Assembly: GCA_017452335.1 (NCBI GenBank)
Contig: JAFTMP010000254.1
Location: 1 to 5,892, forward strand
Length of the DNA stretch: 5,892 nt
Direction: 5' to 3'
Source: Clostridia bacterium
GTDB lineage: Bacteria; Bacillota; Clostridia; Oscillospirales; CAG-272
Below, one piece after another: positions 1-5,892 of this stretch. Every line of letters begins with the position of its first letter. Position 1 is the stretch's first letter. The position numbers were made by a program, and so were the translations under genes. The notes under the pieces are model-generated. The model was given only the letters and a program-made list of their open reading frames with translations. It was not told where the DNA came from and ran no database searches.

Positions 1-2014
1 CCGCGAAGGGGAAGCCATTGCCTGGCATTTATCAAACGCGCTGAAAATTGACGCTTCCAAGATCAAGCGCGTGACCTTTAACGAAGTAACCAAAACTGCC
101 GTGAAGGCGGCGATCAAAAAGCCCCGCCAGATTGACATGAACATGGTCAATTCCCAGATGGCAAGAAGAATTCTTGACCGTATCGTGGGCTATAAGCTCT
201 CTCCCTACCTTTGGAAAACGGTGCGTAGCGGCATTTCCGCAGGACGGGTACAGTCGGTTGCTACCCGTATCATCGTGGAACGGGAGGAAGAGATCAAGGC
301 ATTTATTCCCAAGGAATATTGGACCATTGCCGTTGAGCTGATCACCGAGGAGCAAAAGAAGTTCCAGGCACGGTTTTACGGAGAAAACGGCAAAAAGATC
401 GAGCTTGCAAACGAGCAAGAGGCGCTTGCCGTGGTAAACGCCATCAAAAACAAGGATTTCGTTGTAACGGGCGTAAAGAACGCCGTTAAGCTGCGCAATC
501 CCGCGCCCCCCTTCACCACCTCCACCCTGCAGCAGGATGCCCACAGAAAGCTGGGCTTCTCCTCCTCCAAAACCATGAAGGTGGCGCAGGAGCTGTATGA
601 GGGCGTGAATTTGGGTAGCAGTCTCGGGGGCGTGACCGGTCTGATCACCTACATGAGAACAGACTCGGTACGTGTTTCCGACGACGCTTACGGCATGGCA
701 AGCAGCTATATCCGCAGTAATTACGGCGAAGAGTTTTTGCCGCAACAAAGAAGAGTATACAAAACAAAATCGGGCGCACAGGATGCCCACGAGGCGATCC
801 GTCCCGTTGACCCTGCAAAGACCCCCGAGCTGGTCAAGGGACACGTGACAAACGACCAATACCGTTTATACAAGCTCATTTGGGCGCGCTTTTTAGCAAG
901 CCAAATGGCATCTGCACGCTTTGATACCGTGTCGGTGGATCTTTCCTGCGGCAAGTATCAGTTCAAGGCAGGCGGAAGCATTTTGCGCTTTGCGGGCTTT
1001 CTTTCGATCTATGATGATGCCGCGGGGGACGATACCGACAATGAAGGTCTGCTTCCCGCACTTTACAAGGATCAGTGCTTGAAGGCAGAAAAGATCCTGC
1101 CCGATCAGCACTTCACCGAGCCCCCGCCCCGTTTTAACGAGGGGTCGCTGGTCAAGTTCCTTGAAGAAAAGGGGATCGGACGTCCCTCCACCTTTGCCAC
1201 CATCGTGACCACCATTATTCAGCGCGGCTATGTTGCTCACGAAGGAAAATCCTTAGCGCCCACGGAGCTTGGAATCGTCACCAACAAGCTGATGATGGAA
1301 AACTTCTCCGATGTGGTAGACTACGGCTTCACCGCGCAGATGGAGGAACAACTGGACGGCATTGAAAACGGCGGCAGTGACATGGTGGGGATCCTCTCCG
1401 CCTTCTACGGTCCCTTTGCAGAAAATCTTGACAAAGCAATGAAGGAAGCTGATGCCCAAAAGGTGGATCTTCCTCCCGAGGAAACCGATATTCTTTGCGA
1501 TAAGTGCGGAGCACGCATGGTGGTGAAAAACGGACGCTTTGGCAAATTTGCCGCCTGCCCCAACTATCCCGAATGTAAAAACACCAAGCCTCTTGCCAAG
1601 GACGGCAAGAGCGCCAAGGAAGAAAAGCCCGCAACACCCGTTTCGGGCATGGTTTGCGAAAAGTGTGGCGGCCCCATGGTGATGCGTACAGGACGCTACG
1701 GCTCCTTCTTCGCCTGCGCGGCATACCCTAAATGCGCCTATACCAAACAGCCCGCAAACGAGCTGGACGTCAACTGCCCTCTTTGCGGCAAAAAGATCGT
1801 TTCCAAGCGTGGCAAGAGAAAGAGCGTATTCTATAGCTGCAGCGGCTATCCCGACTGCTCCTTCTCCTCCTGGGATCTGCCTACCGACAAGAGCTGTCCC
1901 ACCTGCGGAAAGATGCTCTTTGTGAAAAAGGGCAAGGATCTGCTCATTTGCCACGAAAAGGAGTGCGGCTACCAGGCACCTGCTCCTGCAAAGGAGGAGA
2001 CGAGCAATGAGTGA
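1..2014 (+). CDS. topA: DNA topoisomerase I (type IA), 5'-truncated
   Basis: TopA is the type IA topoisomerase that nicks one DNA strand through a 5'-phosphotyrosine and relaxes negative supercoils. The in-frame reading starts at base 2 with REGEAIAWHL, the end of the Toprim DxDREGEAIAW metal-binding motif, so about the first 110 residues lie outside the window (family knowledge). A GTG at 71 is an internal Val codon, not the start. Visible landmarks are SGISAGRVQSVATRIIVERE (nt 221-280), the catalytic Tyr in LITYMRTDSVRVSD (Tyr codon 650-652), QDAHEAIRP (779-805), and EEKGIGRPST (1163-1192). The C-terminus carries four Cys4 zinc motifs (nt 1496-1576, 1655-1735, 1775-1858, 1895-1966), with a Lys-rich linker between the first two. 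670 residues are visible, ending at TGA 2012-2014. The last 8 nt overlap trmFO, as expected for co-transcribed, translationally coupled genes. The identification is secure; only the N-terminus is missing. Confidence 0.97.
   Translation, partial: REGEAIAWHLSNALKIDASKIKRVTFNEVTKTAVKAAIKKPRQIDMNMVNSQMARRILDRIVGYKLSPYLWKTVRSGISAGRVQSVATRIIVEREEEIKAFIPKEYWTIAVELITEEQKKFQARFYGENGKKIELANEQEALAVVNAIKNKDFVVTGVKNAVKLRNPAPPFTTSTLQQDAHRKLGFSSSKTMKVAQELYEGVNLGSSLGGVTGLITYMRTDSVRVSDDAYGMASSYIRSNYGEEFLPQQRRVYKTKSGAQDAHEAIRPVDPAKTPELVKGHVTNDQYRLYKLIWARFLASQMASARFDTVSVDLSCGKYQFKAGGSILRFAGFLSIYDDAAGDDTDNEGLLPALYKDQCLKAEKILPDQHFTEPPPRFNEGSLVKFLEEKGIGRPSTFATIVTTIIQRGYVAHEGKSLAPTELGIVTNKLMMENFSDVVDYGFTAQMEEQLDGIENGGSDMVGILSAFYGPFAENLDKAMKEADAQKVDLPPEETDILCDKCGARMVVKNGRFGKFAACPNYPECKNTKPLAKDGKSAKEEKPATPVSGMVCEKCGGPMVMRTGRYGSFFACAAYPKCAYTKQPANELDVNCPLCGKKIVSKRGKRKSVFYSCSGYPDCSFSSWDLPTDKSCPTCGKMLFVKKGKDLLICHEKECGYQAPAPAKEETSNE
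1496..1966 (+). other. topA: Four tandem Cys4 zinc-ribbon motifs at the TopA C-terminus
   Basis: Four cysteine quartets are readable in the topA frame. Motif 1 is C-x2-C-x16-C-x5-C, motif 2 has the same spacing, motif 3 is C-x2-C-x17-C-x5-C, and motif 4 is a shorter C-x2-C-x14-C-x4-C. The first three carry the conserved aromatic-rich F/Y-x-x-C...YP-x-C pattern of topoisomerase zinc ribbons (Pfam zf-C4_Topoisom type). The fourth lacks the YP and reads CHEKEC at its end, so it is the most diverged. In this family these ribbons bind single-stranded DNA and sometimes RNA polymerase. Zinc binding here is inferred from the cysteines only. Confidence 0.85.
1991..1999 (+). promoter_or_regulatory. Strong Shine-Dalgarno sequence for trmFO, inside topA
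   Basis: AAGGAGGAG lies within the last codons of topA. Its GGAGG core (1993-1997) is 9 nt before the ATG at 2007. This is the strongest ribosome-binding site in the window. It fixes the trmFO start despite the 8-nt overlap with topA, and it suggests trmFO is translated efficiently in its own right as well as through coupling. Confidence 0.85.
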
Positions 2015-3365
2015 GCAAAGAATCCACGTCATCGGCGCGGGTCTTGCCGGATGCGAAGCCGCCTGGCAGGCGGCAAACATGGGGGTGCAGGTGGTGCTTC
2101 ACGAAATGAAGCCGCAAAAAAAGACCCCCGCACATCACAGTGCCCTTTTTGCGGAGCTTTGCTGCTCCAACTCCCTGCGCTCCGAAATGCCGGAAAACGC
2201 AGTGGGGCTTCTAAAGGCAGAAATGCAAAGGCTAAACTCCCTCATCATGGAGGCGGCAATGGCGACCCGCGTGCCCGCGGGCTCTGCTCTGGCTGTGGAT
2301 CGGGATGCCTTTGCCTCCTATATCACCGAAAAGATCAGCACACATCCGGGTATCACCGTGATTGCCGAGGAGTGTGCCCGTCCCGTTGAAGGAGAGATCA
2401 CCATTATCGCAACGGGTCCTCTCACCTCCCAGCCCATGGCAGAATATATCAAAGAATTGGTGGGCGGAGAACAGCTTCACTTTTTCGATGCCGCCGCACC
2501 CATCGTGGATGCCGCCAGCATCGACATGAACAAAGCATTCATCGCCTCCCGCTACGGAAAGGGCGAGGCGTGCTATATCAACTGCCCCATGACCAAGGAA
2601 GAATACGATGTCTTCTATGAAGCGCTTATCAGTGCAGAGGAAGCGGCGCTTCACGACTTTGACAAGGAAAGCCAAAAGGAGCTGACCGTCTTTGAAGGAT
2701 GCATGCCTGTGGAAGTGATGGCAAAAAGAGGGTACGAGACCCTGCTTTACGGTCCCATGAAGCCTGTAGGTCTGCCCCTGCCCGACACGGGCAAGGAAGC
2801 CTTTGCAGTACTGCAGCTCAGACAAGAAAACCTTGATAAGACCATGTATAATTTGGTGGGCTTCCAAACCCATCTGACCTTCCCCGAACAGCGCAGGGTG
2901 TTTAGACTGATCCCGGGACTGGAGCAGGCAGAGTTCATCCGTTACGGCGTGATGCACAGAAACACCTTTTTAAACTCCCCTTTGATCTTGGATGAAACCT
3001 ACCGCATGAAAAACGATCCCAATGTCTACTTTGCAGGACAAATGACGGGCGTAGAGGGGTATGTAGAGTCGGCAGGCTCGGGCTTGGTTGCAGGTATCAG
3101 CGCCGCAAGACAGGCGCTGGGACTGGAGAAACTGATTTTCTCCCCCGAATGTGAGCTGGGCGCCATGGCGCGCTATGTTGCTTACGGATCGCTGGGGGCT
3201 TTCCAACCCATGAACGCCAATTTCGGCATTATTGAGCCCCTTGGAAGAAAAGTCAAGGGCGGAAAGCAGGCGCGCAACAAGGAATATGCCCTGCGTGCAC
3301 TGCAATATGTTGAACAATTCAAGGAACAGCTTTTGATAGACTGTTCTACACCTGAGAAAGGATGA
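2007..3365 (+). CDS. trmFO: Methylenetetrahydrofolate-tRNA-(uracil54-C5)-methyltransferase
   Basis: TrmFO (formerly Gid) methylates U54 in the tRNA T-loop to m5U, with 5,10-methylenetetrahydrofolate as carbon donor and FAD as cofactor; it is a soluble flavoprotein. The 452-residue product starts with a dinucleotide-binding Rossmann motif, VIGAGLAGCEAAW (residues 8-20). It has the family signature LCCSNSLRSE (51-60), in which Cys53 aligns with the conserved Cys53 of the Bacillus enzyme. FEGCMPVEVMAKRG (229-242) contains Cys232, the counterpart of the second conserved Cys (Cys226 in B. subtilis). YFAGQMTGVEGYVESAGSGL (341-360) is the C-terminal FAD-contacting segment, and FQPMNANFGI (399-408) is also typical. 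Length is slightly above the usual ~435. The start is fixed by a strong ribosome-binding site. Placement directly after topA is the common Bacillota arrangement. All signature elements are intact, so I expect an active enzyme. Confidence 0.97.
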   Translation: MSEQRIHVIGAGLAGCEAAWQAANMGVQVVLHEMKPQKKTPAHHSALFAELCCSNSLRSEMPENAVGLLKAEMQRLNSLIMEAAMATRVPAGSALAVDRDAFASYITEKISTHPGITVIAEECARPVEGEITIIATGPLTSQPMAEYIKELVGGEQLHFFDAAAPIVDAASIDMNKAFIASRYGKGEACYINCPMTKEEYDVFYEALISAEEAALHDFDKESQKELTVFEGCMPVEVMAKRGYETLLYGPMKPVGLPLPDTGKEAFAVLQLRQENLDKTMYNLVGFQTHLTFPEQRRVFRLIPGLEQAEFIRYGVMHRNTFLNSPLILDETYRMKNDPNVYFAGQMTGVEGYVESAGSGLVAGISAARQALGLEKLIFSPECELGAMARYVAYGSLGAFQPMNANFGIIEPLGRKVKGGKQARNKEYALRALQYVEQFKEQLLIDCSTPEKG

Positions 3366-3376
3366 CCCCACAGGGG
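3366..3376 (+). promoter_or_regulatory. Small GC hairpin at the trmFO-plsX junction, overlapping the likely plsX ribosome-binding site
   Basis: Directly after the trmFO TGA is CCCC-ACA-GGGG, a perfect 4-bp all-G/C stem with a 3-nt loop. The 3' arm forms AGGGG (3372-3376), the only Shine-Dalgarno-like sequence close to the plsX ATG at 3385 (8-nt spacer). Folding would hide that site, and a ribosome finishing trmFO would melt it. It has no following T-run, so it is not an intrinsic terminator. The stem is visible in the sequence; a regulatory role is inference, and so short a stem could occur by chance. Confidence 0.4.
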
Positions 3377-3384
3377 CAACCGTT

Positions 3385-4413
3385 ATGAAAATACTCGTTG
3401 ATGCCATGGGCGGCGATTTTGCCCCTCTTGAACCCATCAAGGGCTGTCTTGCCGCCAAGGCGGCAGATCCGCAGTTGTCGTTGGCGCTGATAGGAAAAAA
3501 AGACGCCATTGAAAGCTGTGCCAAGGAGCACGGACTTTCTCTTGAAGGGTTTGAGATCATTCACGCCGAGAATGTGATCACCATGGAGGATCCCCCCTTG
3601 TCGGTGCGCTCCAAGCCCGACACCTCCCTGCGCGTAGGCTTTGAACTGCTTGCAAAAAAAGAAGCGGATGCCTTTGTCAGCGCGGGAAGCACAGGTGCGG
3701 TGCAGGTGGGCGCAACGCTCTTTGTCAAGCGTCTGCCCGGCGTGAAGCGGGCGGCAATCGGCACCATTGTGGCGCTGTCCTGCCCGGTGCTGATCTTGGA
3801 CTGCGGCGCCAACACCACCTACAATGAAGATATTTTCGTGCAATACGCCATTATGGGCAGTCTTTACATGCAGATCGTCTGCGGCATCGAAAAGCCGCGA
3901 GTAGGTCTTTTGAACATTGGAACAGAGGATCATAAGGGCACAGATGAGCATGTGAAGAGCTACAAGGCACTCAGCGCCTTGGATGGCATTCATTTTGTGG
4001 GCAATGTGGAAGCAAGCGCCGTGGCAAACGGGGTATGCGACGTACTGGTTACCGATGGCTTTGCAGGAAATGTCCTGTTAAAGAGCATGGAGGGCATGAG
4101 CAAGTTCTTATTAAAGAACGTCAAGCAGACCCTAAACAGCAACTTAAAAACCAAGATCGGCGGTCTGCTGATCAAAAAGGATCTTTACGGCATGAAGAAA
4201 AAGTTCGATGCCTCGGAATACGGCGGCGCGCCCCTGCTGGGCATTTCCGCCCCGGTCATCAAGGCACACGGAAACTCCAACGCCTACGCTATCAAAAATG
4301 CGATCTTCCAGGCAAGACAGATCGTGCAAGGTGATACGGTTTCAAAAATCGCCCTGGCAGTCAAGGAGTTTTCCGAAAAAACAAAGGCTATCGAAGAAAC
4401 AAAACAAGGATAA
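3385..4413 (+). CDS. plsX: Phosphate acyltransferase PlsX (acyl-ACP:phosphate acyltransferase)
   Basis: PlsX converts acyl-ACP and phosphate into acyl-phosphate. PlsY then uses acyl-phosphate to acylate glycerol-3-phosphate, the first step of phospholipid synthesis in most Gram-positive bacteria. The enzyme is a peripheral membrane protein. The 342-residue product has the N-terminal signature ILVDAMGGDFAP (residues 3-14) and ENVITMEDPPLSVRSKPDTS (62-81). Further family segments are ADAFVSAGSTGAV (94-106), LDCGANTTYNEDIFVQYA (138-155), VGLLNIGTEDHKGT (173-186), VTDGFAGNVLLKSMEG (222-237) and GGAPLLGISAPVIKAHGNSN (280-299). Length is close to the usual ~330-340. The ATG at 3385 begins precisely at the conserved N-terminal strand. 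It lies 19 nt after trmFO and 20 nt before rnc. The fabD/fabG/acpP genes that often follow plsX are absent. The Lys-rich C-terminal tail is poorly conserved. The identification is secure. Confidence 0.97.
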   Translation: MKILVDAMGGDFAPLEPIKGCLAAKAADPQLSLALIGKKDAIESCAKEHGLSLEGFEIIHAENVITMEDPPLSVRSKPDTSLRVGFELLAKKEADAFVSAGSTGAVQVGATLFVKRLPGVKRAAIGTIVALSCPVLILDCGANTTYNEDIFVQYAIMGSLYMQIVCGIEKPRVGLLNIGTEDHKGTDEHVKSYKALSALDGIHFVGNVEASAVANGVCDVLVTDGFAGNVLLKSMEGMSKFLLKNVKQTLNSNLKTKIGGLLIKKDLYGMKKKFDASEYGGAPLLGISAPVIKAHGNSNAYAIKNAIFQARQIVQGDTVSKIALAVKEFSEKTKAIEETKQG

Positions 4414-4424
4414 AACCACTAAAC

Positions 4425-4428
4425 GGAG
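4425..4428 (+). promoter_or_regulatory. Shine-Dalgarno sequence for rnc
   Basis: GGAG stands 5 nt before the ATG at 4434, within the 20-nt plsX-rnc gap. It supports this ATG as the rnc start; the next in-frame ATG (codon 44) lies past the conserved THSSY motif and would cut into the nuclease domain. The gap contains no hairpin or T-run that could end transcription. Confidence 0.7.
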
Positions 4429-4433
4429 CAGTT

Positions 4434-5177
4434 ATGAACGATCGTATTTCCGAACAGCATCATGAGCATCTTTTGGAGGAGCTTCAAGGACGCTTAGGCT
4501 ATCAGTTTCAAAACAAGGAGCTGTTGCGCACAGCGCTGACCCACTCCTCTTATCAAAATGAAATGAAAAGCAGAGGACTGCACTATCAGTGTAACGAGCG
4601 CTTGGAATTTTTGGGCGACTCGGTCATTTCGCTCATCACTGCCCACTACATCTATGACCGCTATCCCCAGGATAACGAGGGCGATCTTTCAAAGCTCCGC
4701 TCCCTTGCGGTGCGCGATATTGCTCTTTCGGAATACGCAAGAGAGCTGGGCATGGGCGCGTGCTTATATTTGGGCAAGGGGGAGGACCATCCCGAGGGAC
4801 GGGATCGAAAATCCACCCTGGAAAATGCCTTTGAAGCGCTCATCGGCGCCATTTATCTGGATGGCGGGTTGCAAGAAGCAAAAAAAGTAGTCCTGCCCTT
4901 TGTGGAAAAAAAGGTCAATGCCACCGAAAAGCGGGGCGAAAAAAGAGACTATAAGACCATTTTACAGCAGATCGTCCAAATGGAGCAGGGGGAGCGGTTA
5001 GAGTACGTTCCCGTTGCGGAATACGGACCCGATCACTGCAAGACCTTTGAGGTGGAAGCACAGCTTAACAGCAACGTGATCGGACGGGGCGTGGGCTCCA
5101 GCAAGCGCATGGCAGAACAGCAAGCCGCTAAAATGGCGCTGGGGTATTTTGGCATTTCCTGCCAAGAGGACGCATGA
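4434..5177 (+). CDS. rnc: Ribonuclease III
   Basis: RNase III is the Mg2+-dependent, homodimeric endonuclease that cuts double-stranded RNA, including rRNA precursors and some mRNAs and antisense duplexes. The 247-residue product has the bacterial layout: a nuclease domain at about residues 11-160 and a double-stranded RNA-binding domain at about 172-241. The nuclease domain shows LRTALTHSSY (31-40) and the signature NERLEFLGDS (54-63), which supplies Glu58 and Asp62. The second metal-ligand block reads ENAFEALIGAIYLDGG (130-145): Glu134 is present, but the preceding ligand, normally Asp (D-x-x-E), is Asn131. The RNA-binding domain shows DYKTILQQIVQ (172-182), the TFEVEAQL strand and GSSKRMAEQQAAKMAL (221-236). 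Length matches the usual ~230-250. The gene sits 20 nt after plsX, and its stop overlaps the next start (ATGA). The family call is certain; full catalytic strength is less so because of Asn131. Confidence 0.96.
   Translation: MNDRISEQHHEHLLEELQGRLGYQFQNKELLRTALTHSSYQNEMKSRGLHYQCNERLEFLGDSVISLITAHYIYDRYPQDNEGDLSKLRSLAVRDIALSEYARELGMGACLYLGKGEDHPEGRDRKSTLENAFEALIGAIYLDGGLQEAKKVVLPFVEKKVNATEKRGEKRDYKTILQQIVQMEQGERLEYVPVAEYGPDHCKTFEVEAQLNSNVIGRGVGSSKRMAEQQAAKMALGYFGISCQEDA
5166..5169 (+). promoter_or_regulatory. Shine-Dalgarno-like GAGG before the radical SAM gene
   Basis: GAGG, within AAGAGGA at 5164-5170, lies inside the last codons of rnc and 4 nt before the ATG at 5174. The spacer is short. 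Together with the ATGA overlap it suggests that re-initiation by ribosomes leaving rnc contributes to translation of the downstream gene. Confidence 0.5.
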
Positions 5178-5892
5178 AGCACGCCAACATTCCCCTGTTT
5201 ATCCCCCATTTGGGCTGTCCCCACACCTGCATTTTTTGCAATCAACGAACCATTTCGGGAAATTGCGGTTTTTCTCTTGAACAAACGGAACAAACCATGC
5301 ACCGCGCCCTAAAAACGCTGGGGGAGCGGGCAGGAGAGATCGCTTTTTTTGGCGGCTCCTTCACGGCGATCGACAGAGGGCTGATGTGTTCTCTTTTAAA
5401 GATGGCAAAGGAGCAAAAGGACAAGGGGCGGGTGCAGGGCATTCGGCTGTCCACCAGACCCGACTGCATTAACGAAGAGATCTTAGATATTCTTGAAGAA
5501 TACGGCGTTACAAGCATTGAGTTGGGCATTCAAAGCACCGATAACGAGGTACTTACCGCCGCGGGAAGAGGACACAGTAAGGACGATTCAAAAAGCGCCT
5601 GCGCGCTGATTACAAAAAGAGCGCGTTTTTCCCTGGTGGGACAGCTCATGTTAGGGCTTCCCGGCTCTTCCCCCGAAAAGGAAGAGCAAAGCGCCCGTGA
5701 TATCTGCGCATGGGGCGCGGACGGCACGCGCATTTATCCCACTGCAGTGCTTGCAGGCACCCCTCTTGCCGCGCTTTATCAAAAGGGAGGCTACATCCCC
5801 CTAAGTCTTGAAGAGGGCGTTGCACGCTGTGCATCGCTGGTGCCTATTTTTGAAGAGATCCGTGTGAAGATCCTGCGCATGGGACTTTGTGC
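5174..5892 (+). CDS. Elp3-like radical SAM protein, 3'-truncated
   Basis: The first 239 residues of a radical SAM enzyme are visible, and the frame stays open to the window end. The ATG overlaps the rnc stop by 4 nt. The N-terminus reads PLFIPHLGCPHTCIFCNQ, with Cys15, Cys19 and Cys22 forming the C-x3-C-x2-C motif that holds the [4Fe-4S] cluster and cleaves S-adenosylmethionine. It is followed by FFGGSFTAI (58-66, the SAM-binding GGE-type region), STRPD (93-97), IELGIQSTDNEVL (115-127), LGLPGS (160-165) and RIYPTAVLAGTPL (186-198). These match the bacterial family related to the catalytic half of Elp3 (COG1243-type), which typically lacks the acetyltransferase domain. The gene commonly lies between rnc and smc in clostridia, so smc may follow. 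The substrate is unknown to me; tRNA modification is only an analogy from Elp3. Related coproporphyrinogen-oxidase-like radical SAM proteins are a less likely alternative. Confidence 0.88.
   Translation, partial: MKHANIPLFIPHLGCPHTCIFCNQRTISGNCGFSLEQTEQTMHRALKTLGERAGEIAFFGGSFTAIDRGLMCSLLKMAKEQKDKGRVQGIRLSTRPDCINEEILDILEEYGVTSIELGIQSTDNEVLTAAGRGHSKDDSKSACALITKRARFSLVGQLMLGLPGSSPEKEEQSARDICAWGADGTRIYPTAVLAGTPLAALYQKGGYIPLSLEEGVARCASLVPIFEEIRVKILRMGLC

Noticed and set aside
71..73. GTG as a possible start codon for topA
   Set aside because: The frame continues upstream to base 2 and encodes the conserved REGEAIAWHL Toprim segment, so this GTG is an internal Val codon of a truncated gene.
32..859. 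Long open frame (275 codons) on the - strand opposite topA
   Set aside because: It lies wholly opposite conserved TopA coding sequence. Its translation shows no recognisable motif, and it is best explained by topA codon choice avoiding triplets that read as stops on the other strand.
1253..2080. Second 275-codon open frame on the - strand opposite the topA 3' end and trmFO start
   Set aside because: Same explanation as above. It spans two well-supported + strand genes, and its Cys/His/Ala-rich translation mirrors the zinc-ribbon region rather than a protein family.
2051..2389. 112-codon + strand open frame inside trmFO in another phase
   Set aside because: It is fully contained in trmFO, whose frame carries all the family motifs. 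It has no ribosome-binding site of note and a low-complexity Gly/Arg/Cys-rich translation.
3495..3660. In-frame A7 runs in plsX (3495-3501 and 3654-3660) as frameshift sites
   Set aside because: Several genes here have A-ending codons followed by Lys-Lys codons, giving such heptamers by codon use alone. No downstream structure or meaningful alternative-frame product is apparent.
4414..4433. Possible terminator or promoter in the plsX-rnc gap
   Set aside because: The 20-nt gap holds only a GGAG ribosome-binding site. There is no inverted repeat, T-run or -35/-10 pair.

Overview
This window is a compact, one-directional housekeeping gene block read entirely from the + strand: topA (5'-truncated) - trmFO - plsX - rnc - an Elp3-like radical SAM gene (3'-truncated). 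The source is most likely a bacterium of the phylum Bacillota, probably Clostridia-like. The reasons are the topA-trmFO pairing, use of the folate/FAD-dependent TrmFO, and the order plsX ... rnc - radical SAM, which in clostridia usually leads into smc-ftsY. Base composition is moderate, at roughly half G+C by eye. I cannot assign a genus.

Layout: positions 1-2014 encode most of DNA topoisomerase I, entering inside the Toprim domain and ending in four Cys4 zinc motifs. trmFO (2007-3365) overlaps the topA stop by 8 nt and has a strong Shine-Dalgarno sequence inside topA. A 19-nt gap with a tiny G/C hairpin leads to plsX (3385-4413). A 20-nt gap with a GGAG site leads to rnc (4434-5177). The radical SAM gene starts at 5174 with an ATGA overlap of 4 nt and runs off the window end. 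There is no non-coding stretch longer than 20 nt. I see no RNA gene, terminator, CRISPR array, mobile element or recognisable promoter, so the five genes look like one transcription unit whose promoter lies upstream.

Functions: TopA relaxes negative supercoils. TrmFO makes m5U54 in tRNA. PlsX makes acyl-phosphate for phospholipid synthesis. RNase III processes double-stranded RNA. The radical SAM protein is probably RNA-related by homology to Elp3, but its substrate is unknown to me. The block joins two neighbourhoods that are separate in Bacillus (topA-trmFO and plsX...rnc) and lacks the acyl carrier protein gene that usually sits between plsX and rnc.

I found no convincing new biological system. 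The observations most worth checking are an Asn at a normally Asp metal-ligand position in RNase III, the missing acpP, and a hairpin that could mask the plsX ribosome-binding site.
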